This document shows positions 7,798 through 15,478 of a stretch of DNA of 24,760 bases, piece after piece (the stretch's first letter is position 1; every line of letters begins with the position of its first letter). The position numbers and the translations under genes are program-made. The stretch comes from Euryarchaeota archaeon SCGC AAA252-I15 (GTDB taxonomy: Archaea > Altiarchaeota > Altiarchaeia > IMC4 > SCGC-AAA252-I15). The stretch covers positions 1 through 24,760 of the forward strand of contig AQSC01000056.1 in assembly GCA_000402775.1 (NCBI GenBank). The letters run 5' to 3'. The notes beneath the pieces were generated by a model that saw only the letters and a program-made list of their open reading frames with translations, made no database searches and was not told the DNA's origin.

Positions 7798-7851
7798 TGT
7801 CAACTAAATTACGCATTTATATATAAATACTGCCAATATATGTCAACTAAA
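7798..7851. promoter_or_regulatory. Direct repeats TGTCAACTAAA flanking the operon TATA box
   Basis: The 11-mer occurs at 7798-7808 and 7841-7851, 43 bases apart (about four helical turns), on either side of the TATA box. A partial third copy, TGTCAAT, is at 7734-7740. The second copy ends two bases before the cooT ATG completes, so binding there would cover the transcription start. This suggests a repressor site; the regulator is unknown. Confidence 0.4.
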
Positions 7852-7852
7852 A

Positions 7853-8032
7853 ATGTGTGAAACAAAAATATTTGTTAATAGGGAGGAAGCAATCCCAGAG
7901 GCGGCAAGAGTGCGCTTTGACGGAAACAAAATCATCGTCTCGGATTTGCTCGGAGAAGAGACGATAATCGAGAATGCCATAATCGAGGAGATCGACTTTC
8001 TAGGACACACGATAAAAATCACGAGGAAATGA
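7853..8032 (+). CDS. cooT: CooT-family small nickel-binding protein
   Basis: This is a 59-aa protein starting MCETKIFVNREE. Family members begin with Met-Cys, and the Cys2 backbone/side chain binds a nickel ion in dimers of Rhodospirillum CooT; this is known of the family. The remainder is a short beta-rich fold (FDGNKIIVSDLLGEETII) as in other members. It is the first gene of the operon, and its TGA overlaps the cdhA ATG (ATGA at 8029-8032), which points to translational coupling with the CODH catalytic subunit it presumably helps mature. Confidence 0.82.
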   Translation: MCETKIFVNREEAIPEAARVRFDGNKIIVSDLLGEETIIENAIIEEIDFLGHTIKITRK

Positions 8033-10572
8033 TTGAAGGCGAAAACATAAAAATCACAATCGGGGAGATCGAGGAGGAAGACGACTGGGAGGAAGAAGGT
8101 CCTCACGTCAAACCCGGCTTGGATGACCTTCGAGCCTGGGACGCAAAACTTTTGGCCAGATACAAGCCGAAATACCACCCGGTTTCAAAGACCTGCACCC
8201 TCTGCGCCTTCGGACCCTGCGACCTAAACGCGGAAAGGTTGGGAGCCTGCGGAATAAACTTGAACACACAACTTGCCAGAGAAAACCTCCTTTTGAGCAT
8301 AATAGGCGCTTCCGCCCACTCAGCCCATGCAAGACACGGATTGGATCACCTGATAAAAGAATACGGGAAAAACGCGAAGCTTGATGTTGTCGCAAACAGT
8401 GAAGTACACGCGCCATGGACCATGCTGGTTGCGGGAGTGAAACCGAAAACCTTGGGTGATCTTGAAAAGCCCATGAGATACGTCGAACAACAGCTGACAC
8501 ACCTTATGAGCGCCATGCACACTGGCCAGGAGTCGGGGGAATTGGATTTCAATTCGAAGGCATTGCACGCGGGAATGATAGACCACCTCGGAATGGAGAT
8601 CGCGGACATAGTGCAGATTTCAACGTTAAACTTTCCGAAAGGGAATGCGGAACCAACGCTTACCGAGATAGGATTCGGATCAGTCGACGCGAGCAAACCA
8701 GTAGTCTTGTGCATAGGCCACAACGTCGCAACCGGGGTCGAAGTCATAGACTACGCCGAAGCAAACAACGCGGACGTGGAGATCGCAGGCATCTGCTGCA
8801 CGGCACTCGACATGGCAAGATACAACCCCAAGACCAAAATCGTAGGCCAATTATCCTACCAACTACCTTTTGTTCGCTCAGGGATTGCAGACGTCATAGT
8901 CTTGGATGAGCAGTGCATTAGAGTGGATACGGTAGATAATGCTGAAAAAATGGGGATTCCAGTAATCACGACTTCCGACAAGAATGTGGGAGACCTTCCA
9001 GACTACTCGGGCAAAGACGTTGAAGAAATCATCTCAGACCTTACGGGAGGGAAAGCCCGCGGATGCTATATCAGAGACTTGGAGCTTGCAGGCGAAGTTG
9101 CAGTTCGAGTCGCGGAGATTAAGGGTAAAAATAAAAAAACCTCTAAAAAAGATGTGACTGAAGAGACCATCAAGTGCACTGCATGCGGGCTTTGCACGGA
9201 AGCGTGCCCTGTGAAAAACGACGTTCGCGGCATGATCAGAAGCGTTAGAGCAAGGTATTTGAAGCTTCACGACGTGGACGTGACGACCAAAGAGGGAGGA
9301 GACACCCTCAAGGCTGCGGTGAATTTACTTCTCAAGGAAAACGCCTACACTCCGACAGAACTCTCTGAAAAGCTTGACGTTTCAAGGCAATACGTCTACA
9401 AGGTCCTTGAGAAACTTGACGAGGCCGAGAAGGTGAAGAAGGGGAAGGAAGTCTACTACTCGTTAAACGAAAAGTCTATCAAGCTTCTAAAGGAGGGTGG
9501 TTCCGATAAAAAAGGGGAGAAGCCGCTCTCAGAGGAATATCTAATGGAAAACCTCTCCCACTGCGTCTACTGCGGAAGGTGCGAAACATACTGCCCCCAG
9601 AAAATACCCATAGTATCAGTCTTCACCGAAATCTACAAGAAAAAATTCCTGGCTGACAAAGCCAAGATAAGCCCCGGCCGGGGAGGCATCCAAGACACTG
9701 AAATACGAGAGATCGGAGCGCCGCTCGTCTTCGGGGAGATCCCGGGAATAATCGCGCCGGTCGGATGCAGTTACTGGCCGAGGGGAGGCGCTGAATTAGG
9801 AGAGATGATGGAGGAATTTCTAAAAAGGAATTATATTGTCACCGCCTCAGGGTGTGCTGCGATGGCGCTTGCCACAGACTACTCTGGAACACACGGCCTC
9901 TATGAAAAGTATGGGGGGGGATTCGCGGGAGGAAACTTGGTAAACGTTGGATCCTGCATCTCAAACGCCCACATAACCGGAGCGGCGATTAAGGTTGCAA
10001 GTATTTTCGCCAAAAGATCGCTTCGCGGAAACTTCGAAGAAATTGCCGACTACGTCCACAACAGAATCGGTGCGGTAGGCCTAGTCTGGGGGGCTTACTC
10101 TCAGAAGGCAGTATCCATCGGAGCGGGAGTAATGCGTCTTGGAATCCCGGTGATATGGGGCCCTTCAGGGAGGAAATACCGCAAGGAGCTCGTTGGTGAT
10201 GAGAGCTCGGATTGGAATGTTTACGATACTCGAAGTGAGGGATTGTATGATGTGGGGCCCGTACCATCGCATCTTTCAGTCGTCGTGGACACGAAAGAGG
10301 AGGCTATGGTGTTGATTCCAAAGCTTACTATGAGGGCGAGCGACGGAGTCAAGGGGCGGCAGATTAAGGTCGCACACTATATTGACGTAAACAAGAAATT
10401 TTTCGGTAAACTACCGGAAGACTTGCACGGGTTTATTAGAACTGAAAAAGACATTCCATTAACCCTTAGGGAGGAAGTTGGATCCTACCTTAAAGGTCAT
10501 GGGTGGAAGCCGGTTGAAAAGATTCCGGATCCCACACTGCTAGAAAGGTTTTCAGGAGGTTTTAAAGGATGA
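8029..10572 (+). CDS. cdhA: CODH/ACS alpha subunit (Ni-Fe carbon monoxide dehydrogenase) with inserted winged helix
   Basis: This is the CO2/CO oxidoreductase subunit of the archaeal acetyl-CoA decarbonylase/synthase complex, 847 aa. Cys56, 59, 64 and 74 (CTLCAFGPC...GAC) form the B/D cluster region. Two ferredoxin motifs follow: CTACGLCTEACP (C383, 386, 389, 393) and CVYCGRCETYCP (C512, 515, 518, 522). C-cluster region cysteines include C256/C257, C296, C580, C609 and C643. Methanosarcina CdhA is about 806 aa with the two ferredoxin motifs close together. Here they are separated by about 119 residues containing a winged-helix domain (separate entry). The gene overlaps cooT and cdhC by ATGA. 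No cdhB follows, which departs from the usual cdhABCDE order. Confidence 0.95.
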   Translation: MIEGENIKITIGEIEEEDDWEEEGPHVKPGLDDLRAWDAKLLARYKPKYHPVSKTCTLCAFGPCDLNAERLGACGINLNTQLARENLLLSIIGASAHSAHARHGLDHLIKEYGKNAKLDVVANSEVHAPWTMLVAGVKPKTLGDLEKPMRYVEQQLTHLMSAMHTGQESGELDFNSKALHAGMIDHLGMEIADIVQISTLNFPKGNAEPTLTEIGFGSVDASKPVVLCIGHNVATGVEVIDYAEANNADVEIAGICCTALDMARYNPKTKIVGQLSYQLPFVRSGIADVIVLDEQCIRVDTVDNAEKMGIPVITTSDKNVGDLPDYSGKDVEEIISDLTGGKARGCYIRDLELAGEVAVRVAEIKGKNKKTSKKDVTEETIKCTACGLCTEACPVKNDVRGMIRSVRARYLKLHDVDVTTKEGGDTLKAAVNLLLKENAYTPTELSEKLDVSRQYVYKVLEKLDEAEKVKKGKEVYYSLNEKSIKLLKEGGSDKKGEKPLSEEYLMENLSHCVYCGRCETYCPQKIPIVSVFTEIYKKKFLADKAKISPGRGGIQDTEIREIGAPLVFGEIPGIIAPVGCSYWPRGGAELGEMMEEFLKRNYIVTASGCAAMALATDYSGTHGLYEKYGGGFAGGNLVNVGSCISNAHITGAAIKVASIFAKRSLRGNFEEIADYVHNRIGAVGLVWGAYSQKAVSIGAGVMRLGIPVIWGPSGRKYRKELVGDESSDWNVYDTRSEGLYDVGPVPSHLSVVVDTKEEAMVLIPKLTMRASDGVKGRQIKVAHYIDVNKKFFGKLPEDLHGFIRTEKDIPLTLREEVGSYLKGHGWKPVEKIPDPTLLERFSGGFKG
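9298..9498 (+). other. Winged helix-turn-helix segment inside CdhA
   Basis: Residues about 424-490 read as a complete winged helix: helix 1 GDTLKAAVNLLLKENA, helix 2 TPTELSEKLDV, recognition helix SRQYVYKVLEKLDEAEKV, wing KKGKEVYYSLNE, then a last short helix KSIKLLKEG. The reading frame is open throughout, and the codon choice looks like the rest of cdhA. It sits exactly between the two ferredoxin-type Fe-S motifs. It could bind DNA or RNA, or act as a protein docking module. Confidence 0.75.
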
Positions 10573-11939
10573 GCAAAAAAATCGATGTTGGAGTGGTTTA
10601 TGAGGGGGAGCGTATCCGTGGGCCCGAAACATTCGTTGAATTGGGTGGCCCTAAGGTCGATTACAAGGCTGAGCTGGTTCAGATTCGGGGTGAAAAGGAG
10701 GTAAAGGATGGGATTGTTAAGGTCAATGGCCCAGACTTATTTGAGCTTGCTGAAGGTGGAAAGCGTCCCTTCGGAATTTTAATCGAAGTTTGGGGGCAGG
10801 ATCTGGAAAAAGACTTGGAACCGGTTATTGAGAGGAGGAACCACGACTTTATGAATTACGTGCACGGTGTCATGCACTTGAACCAGAGGTACGACATCTG
10901 GATTCGTGTTTCAAAGGAGCTTGCGAAAGAGAAAGTCTCCTTTAAAGACGTTGGAAGGGCTTTGATCGGTTTGTTCAAGATTGAGATGCCGTTCATCGAG
11001 AAGATGCAGTTCACGTTCATAACCGACGAAGCGGAAGTTAAAAGATTCCATGAGAACGCACTTAAAGTTTATGGCGAGAGAGACGCACGGGTGCGCGGTA
11101 TGAAGGATTCTGAAGTTGATGACTTTTACGGCTGCATACTCTGCCAGAGTTTCGCGCCAAACCACGTCTGCATTATAAGTCCCGAACGGCCTTCCCTTTG
11201 CGGGGCGCTGAGTTGGATTGACTGTAGGGCTGCTGCGAAAGTCGAGCCTGACGGCCCGATATTCGAGGTGAAAAAGGGGGAGGTCCTGGATGAGGAGAAT
11301 GGAGAGTTTGAAGGGGTGAACGAGGAAGTCTTCGACAGGTCCAACAGCAAGAACGAGAGGTTTTTCATGTACAGTATGGAAGGGTTCCCCCACACGTCTT
11401 GCGGTTGCTTTGAGGCGATAGCGTTCTGCATTCCGGAAGTGGACGGTGTCGGAATTGTTGATAGAAACTTTAAGACTGAGACCATTAACGGGCTGAAGTT
11501 TTCCACCATGGCAGGGCAGACGGGCGCGGGCGAGCAGACTGAAGGTTTTTTGGGTTTTGGACTTCAGTGGCTTTACTCGGAAAAATTCCTGTCGGGTGAC
11601 GGGGGATGGGAGAAGGTAGTTTGGATGCCGAAAAAACTTAAAGACAGGTTCAGCAAGTCCATTCCAGAGGATCTTGTGGAAAAGATTGCGACTGAAGAGG
11701 ATGTTTCAGACATAAACGGGTTGGCAAGTTTTCTGGAAGAGAAAAAACATCCTGCAGTATCCGGTGTGGGAGCTGATAAACCGGATTCAGGCTTGAATTT
11801 GAAAGACAAGCTAGTCGGATACATCGAGGAAAAAGACGGGGAGATTTATCCTGACGAGGCATGTGAGAGACTTGGGATAACCGAAGACGAGCTTATGAAA
11901 CTAATCGATGTTTTAAGAGATGGGGGTTTATTGGAGTAA
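10569..11939 (+). CDS. cdhC: CODH/ACS beta subunit (acetyl-CoA synthase) with C-terminal HTH-like module
   Basis: The subunit condenses a corrinoid-bound methyl group, CO and CoA to acetyl-CoA at the Ni-Ni-[4Fe-4S] A-cluster; 456 aa. Cys189, 192, 201 and 211 (YGCILCQSF...HVC...SLC) provide the cubane, and C278-G279-C280 (HTSCGCFEA) is the distal nickel site. FSTMAGQTGAGEQTEGFLGF (311-330) is the conserved ACS stretch. The catalytic core ends at about residue 370. After a linker, residues about 411-456 form a tri-helical HTH-like module (KLVGYIEEKDG / YPDEACERLGI / TEDELMKLIDVLRDGGLLE). The gene overlaps cdhA by four bases. Fifteen bases after the start of its last codons, a strong AAGGAGG precedes the next orf. 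Confidence 0.94.
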   Translation: MSKKIDVGVVYEGERIRGPETFVELGGPKVDYKAELVQIRGEKEVKDGIVKVNGPDLFELAEGGKRPFGILIEVWGQDLEKDLEPVIERRNHDFMNYVHGVMHLNQRYDIWIRVSKELAKEKVSFKDVGRALIGLFKIEMPFIEKMQFTFITDEAEVKRFHENALKVYGERDARVRGMKDSEVDDFYGCILCQSFAPNHVCIISPERPSLCGALSWIDCRAAAKVEPDGPIFEVKKGEVLDEENGEFEGVNEEVFDRSNSKNERFFMYSMEGFPHTSCGCFEAIAFCIPEVDGVGIVDRNFKTETINGLKFSTMAGQTGAGEQTEGFLGFGLQWLYSEKFLSGDGGWEKVVWMPKKLKDRFSKSIPEDLVEKIATEEDVSDINGLASFLEEKKHPAVSGVGADKPDSGLNLKDKLVGYIEEKDGEIYPDEACERLGITEDELMKLIDVLRDGGLLE

Positions 11940-11953
11940 GGAGGAAAGATTAG

Positions 11954-12178
11954 ATGACTGAGAAAAAACCATTGAAACTGAAGCTTAAGAAAAAGCCTTT
12001 GAAACTTACGCTTAAGAAAAAGAGTGTGAAAGAGGGATCAACACTTGAAGCGGTTGATGAGCCTATTGTAACTGTGCCTCAATTAAGTCTTCCGGCTGGC
12101 GGGGGCTTTCAGATAATCCTGAAGAACGCGAAAATCCATGCCGACAAAGTGATAATAAAAAAAGTAGAGAGAAGGTAG
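11954..12178 (+). CDS. Small basic protein between cdhC and cooC, function unknown
   Basis: This is a 74-aa protein preceded by a strong Shine-Dalgarno sequence (AAGGAGG, about 11 bases before the ATG). The N-terminus is a tandem Lys/Leu repeat: KPLKLKLKKK then KPLKLTLKKK (residues about 5-24). A linker follows, then VPQLSLPAGGG and FQIILKNAKIHADKVIIKKV, which looks like two or three beta strands. There are no Cys or His clusters, so a metal centre is unlikely; the single His is at HADK. Placed between the acetyl-CoA synthase and its nickel ATPase, it may be an assembly or linker subunit of the complex. The tail feels like those of other archaeal acetyl-CoA synthase subunits, but I cannot verify that. 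Confidence 0.7.
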   Translation: MTEKKPLKLKLKKKPLKLTLKKKSVKEGSTLEAVDEPIVTVPQLSLPAGGGFQIILKNAKIHADKVIIKKVERR

Positions 12179-12181
12179 GAG

Positions 12182-12925
12182 ATGGGAAAAGTCATCGCGG
12201 TTTCCGGTAAAGGGGGTGCGGGAAAGACTCTTGTGTCAACACTCATCGTCTGCGAACTTGTGAAAGCTTCCGCTGGAAGCGTTCTTGCAATTGACGCCGA
12301 CCCTGACGCAAACCTTGCGGATTCGCTCGGAGTGACAGTCGAAAAGACTATCGGAGACTTACGCGAGGAGATGAGCGGCGGGCTCCCCCAAGGAGTTGAA
12401 AAAAGAAATTACTTGGAAGCGAAAGCATTTGAGATCACAGTCGAGTCGGACGGATTCGACCTGATTTCCATGGGAAGGCCTGAAGGATCAGGCTGCTATT
12501 GCGCCTTAAACCACATGCTCCGTGAAGTAATCGATGCGACAACGAACGCCTACGACTACACGGTAATTGACGCTGAGGCGGGATTAGAACACTTATCCCG
12601 CAGAACCACCCAGAACGTAGATCTAATGCTTGTCGTAACAGACGCATCAAAAAAAGGATTGAACACAGCAAAAAGAGTGAAGGATCTAGCCAGAGAACTC
12701 GAAATAGGGTTCTCAGATATTGGATTAGTCTTGAATAGGATTTCAAGGGGGAATCAAAACGAGTTTAGGGTTCATGCGAAAGAATCGTCTATTCCCGTGT
12801 ATGCTGAAATCCCTCAAGATAGTAATGTGGCGGAATTTGACTTGAAGGGAAAGCCGCTTTCAAGCCTTCCAGATGAAAGTCCCGCCAGAATCGCGGTGGA
12901 AAAGCTTTTAGAAAGGATTAAATGA
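12182..12925 (+). CDS. cooC: CooC-type nickel-insertion ATPase (second copy, in operon)
   Basis: This 247-aa SIMIBI ATPase has a deviant Walker A SGKGGAGKTL (residues 8-17), DADPDAN (38-44) and the CxC motif in GSGCYCALN (C105, C107), which binds metal between the subunits of CooC dimers. It also has the AEAGLEHLSRRT segment typical of the archaeal cdh-operon copy. It starts three bases after the small basic orf, with GGTAGGAG immediately before the ATG. Its stop overlaps the cdhD ATG. It is probably the accessory ATPase for acetyl-CoA synthase or CODH nickel loading. It differs clearly from the divergent copy at 6909-7631, so the two may serve different clusters. Confidence 0.88.
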   Translation: MGKVIAVSGKGGAGKTLVSTLIVCELVKASAGSVLAIDADPDANLADSLGVTVEKTIGDLREEMSGGLPQGVEKRNYLEAKAFEITVESDGFDLISMGRPEGSGCYCALNHMLREVIDATTNAYDYTVIDAEAGLEHLSRRTTQNVDLMLVVTDASKKGLNTAKRVKDLARELEIGFSDIGLVLNRISRGNQNEFRVHAKESSIPVYAEIPQDSNVAEFDLKGKPLSSLPDESPARIAVEKLLERIK

Positions 12926-14100
12926 AAAGAATGGAGGATTTACTTGAGGGTGTCGAGGAAGTCGAATTTGAGGACGTGGACATTGAGGCTGAGGAGATGG
13001 AATTCAATCTTCTACCCCAATACATATTAAAGGAGGCTTTATCGAGGATTTCAAGGAAGGTACCTTCCGCCACTTCAATTCCCGCATCGAAGGAGCCTTT
13101 CAAATTCAGGATTCCAAGGAAAGAGTATAGGAATCATGTCCGCGAGGTAGTGTGGGGAGCTACAAAATCGGAGGGTGGAAGTCGTGCAAAATCAATTACT
13201 GTTGGAGGCCATATGAGCCCGCCCTTCTATCTCTTCGAGGAGACTCCCCCCCACAAGCCTGTTATCTCCCACGACGTATTCGACATTCCGTTCAGGCTGC
13301 CGTCATCGGTCAAGAAACTGTTTGGAGACTCGATTAAAAGCCCAGTGTCTTGGGCGAAAAAACAGGTCGAAGACTTTAGCGCCGAAGCCATAACACTGCA
13401 TCTTGTATCCACGGACCCTCTCTGGAGCAACCGTCCCGCAGATAAGGCTGCGGAGACTGTGAAGGATGTTTTAGAGGCTGTGAACGTCCCCTTGATAATA
13501 TCCGGGAGCGGAAACTACGAGAAAGACGTTGAAGTCTTGACGAAGGCTGCTGAAGCCGCCGCGGGAGAGCGAGTGATATTGTCGTCGGTGTCGCCTGACA
13601 TGAAAGATTATGCGAAAGTTGTGAAGGCTGCGAAAAAATATGATCACCTTCTGCTCTCGCTTGTTTCCATGGATGTTCCGGGAATGAAGCAGATGAACAA
13701 AAAGATCATGAAGGAAGGGCTTCCGCCAGAGCAGATTTTGATGGATCCGAATGTGGCATCCCTCGGATACGGTATTGAATACTCGATCACGACAATGGAG
13801 AGGATTAGGCTCAACGCCTTGTCGGGGGATAATGATATTTCAATGCCGATTCTGGGAGGCGTCTCCAATGCTTGGAGTGCGAGGGAGGCTTGGATGAAAG
13901 ATAAAGCATTAGGGCCCAAGGAGCTTCGAGGCCCTCTCTGGGAGGCGACGACCGCAACCATTTCAATACTTTCGGGTGCGGACGTCCTTATGATGCTCCA
14001 CCCGGGAGCGATAAAGATAGTAAAGACTTTAATCGACACGCTCTTTGACAAGGAGAGCAATGCTTCCGGATCAGAATACATTAATTGGGTGAAAATGTAA
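12922..14100 (+). CDS. cdhD: CODH/ACS delta subunit (corrinoid protein, small subunit)
   Basis: This 392-aa subunit forms the corrinoid iron-sulfur methyl carrier together with CdhE. After a very acidic N-terminus (residues about 5-28) it has a TIM-barrel core with VGGHMSPPFYLFEETPPHKP, ISGSGNYEKDVEVLTKAAEA, LMDPNVASLGYGIEYS and the C-terminal DVLMMLHPGAIKIVKTLID, all typical of CdhD/AcsD. It follows cooC by ATGA overlap and lies seven bases before cdhE. No Fe-S motif is present, as expected for this subunit. Confidence 0.93.
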   Translation: MKRMEDLLEGVEEVEFEDVDIEAEEMEFNLLPQYILKEALSRISRKVPSATSIPASKEPFKFRIPRKEYRNHVREVVWGATKSEGGSRAKSITVGGHMSPPFYLFEETPPHKPVISHDVFDIPFRLPSSVKKLFGDSIKSPVSWAKKQVEDFSAEAITLHLVSTDPLWSNRPADKAAETVKDVLEAVNVPLIISGSGNYEKDVEVLTKAAEAAAGERVILSSVSPDMKDYAKVVKAAKKYDHLLLSLVSMDVPGMKQMNKKIMKEGLPPEQILMDPNVASLGYGIEYSITTMERIRLNALSGDNDISMPILGGVSNAWSAREAWMKDKALGPKELRGPLWEATTATISILSGADVLMMLHPGAIKIVKTLIDTLFDKESNASGSEYINWVKM

Positions 14101-14107
14101 AAGAGTT

Positions 14108-15478
14108 ATGGCCAAGATCACTGCTATGGAAGCCTACAAACTGCTTCCAAAGACCAACTGCAAGGACTGTGGGGAAGCAACGTGCATAAGCTTTGCTTTA
14201 AAGCTCGTGTCCAGAGAGACTGAGCTAGGCAAATGCCCACACCTTAAAGGAGGCAATCTTGAGGAGCTTTCTGACAAGGTCACTCCGTATGTTCGTCCCG
14301 TGGAAATTGGAGTGGGGGGCAGCGCCATAGTGGTTGGTGGGGAGGAAGTCATGTACCGGCATGAACTGAAATTTTTCAGCCCCACGAAAATCTTCATTGA
14401 CGCGGGCGATAACATGTCTGAGGATGAAGTTGAAGACCGCATAAAGTTTGCTAAGGGTTTCACCGTCGAGCGCATGGGGGAAGTTTTGACCTTGGACGGA
14501 TTAGCTTTAAGGTGCGGTTCGGACGATCCGAAAAAGTATGGTAAGTTCGTAGAGAAAGTTTCTAGAAAATATAATGGTCCGATAATCTTATGCTCTCTTA
14601 ATGCGAAAGTGCTTGGACAGGGTTTAAAGATTGTGGGTGAAAGAAAACCTTTGGTTTACGCAGCCTCCAGGGATAATCTAGGTGAAGTGGGAGGTCTCGC
14701 CAAAAAACATGATTGCCCGTTAGTAGTTTATTCAAACTCCCTGCAAGAGTTGGGTGAGATGACTTCGAGTCTCGGATACGATAAAATAATCCTTGATCTT
14801 GGATTGGAGACCACGGGATCGGGCTTGGGAAAGACAATTGATCGATGTGTCATGCAGAGGAGATTGGCTTTGGAAGACGTGAAAGAGTTAGGTTACCCTC
14901 TTCTAGGTGCCCCCGCAGCCATCTGGAACAATTCAAAAGACCCGGTTGTAGCGGCAACCTGGGAGTCGATAATCGCGGCAATACTCATGGACAGGTACGC
15001 AAGCCTTCTCATAGTGCACTCAATCGAGCCATGGTCTATCCTGCCCTTGCTAACGTTGCGGCAGTGCATTTACACAGATCCTCGAAGCGAACCTCAAGTG
15101 GACGCCGGATTATACAAGGTTGGTGATCCGGATGAAAACTCCCCGATCCTTGTCACGACGAACTTCTCCCTAACATACTTCACAGTCTCAGGAGACGTTC
15201 GAAAATACAACATGGACGCCCACATCCTTGTGATAGACACTAAGGGATTCGCAGTCGATACCGCAGTAGCCACCGGAGACCTCTCTGCAGCCAAGATAAA
15301 AGACGCAATAAAAGAGTTTAATGCAGGGGAGAAAGTGAAACACAGAAAGCTGGTAATACCCTTGTTCGCCTCGCACCTGCGGGGTGCCATAGAGGATGAA
15401 ACCGGATGGGAAGTTTTAGTCGGACCACGAGACTCATCTTCAATACAAAAATACTTACAGGAAAAATGGCAGACCTAA
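14108..15478 (+). CDS. cdhE: CODH/ACS gamma subunit (corrinoid/Fe-S protein, large subunit)
   Basis: This 456-aa subunit carries the cobamide that accepts the methyl group from methyl-tetrahydropterin and passes it to the acetyl-CoA synthase. The N-terminal [4Fe-4S] domain has C18, C21, C26 and C43 (TNCKDCGEATC...GKCPHL). A TIM barrel follows (about 80-320). The C-terminal corrinoid-binding domain (about 330-450) includes VTTNFSLTYFTVSGDV and IDTKGFAVDTAVATGDLSA. The last 13 bases overlap the next gene, whose N-terminal Fe-S domain is a close paralogue of this one. Confidence 0.94.
   Translation: MAKITAMEAYKLLPKTNCKDCGEATCISFALKLVSRETELGKCPHLKGGNLEELSDKVTPYVRPVEIGVGGSAIVVGGEEVMYRHELKFFSPTKIFIDAGDNMSEDEVEDRIKFAKGFTVERMGEVLTLDGLALRCGSDDPKKYGKFVEKVSRKYNGPIILCSLNAKVLGQGLKIVGERKPLVYAASRDNLGEVGGLAKKHDCPLVVYSNSLQELGEMTSSLGYDKIILDLGLETTGSGLGKTIDRCVMQRRLALEDVKELGYPLLGAPAAIWNNSKDPVVAATWESIIAAILMDRYASLLIVHSIEPWSILPLLTLRQCIYTDPRSEPQVDAGLYKVGDPDENSPILVTTNFSLTYFTVSGDVRKYNMDAHILVIDTKGFAVDTAVATGDLSAAKIKDAIKEFNAGEKVKHRKLVIPLFASHLRGAIEDETGWEVLVGPRDSSSIQKYLQEKWQT

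Larger units (their letters stand above)
7632..7852. promoter_or_regulatory. Divergent control region between cooC and the cooT-cdh-fwd operon
   Basis: This 221-base AT-rich gap carries the promoters of both directions. For the operon, TTTATATATAAATA (7816-7829) lies about 30 bases before the cooT ATG, so the message is probably leaderless or nearly so. The region also holds a perfect inverted repeat and repeated TGTCAACTAAA boxes (separate entries). No coding frame is convincing here. Confidence 0.7.

Noticed and set aside
8108..8500. Long minus-strand open frames opposite cdhA
   Set aside because: They are shadows of the cdhA codon pattern, with no start signal and no recognisable motif.
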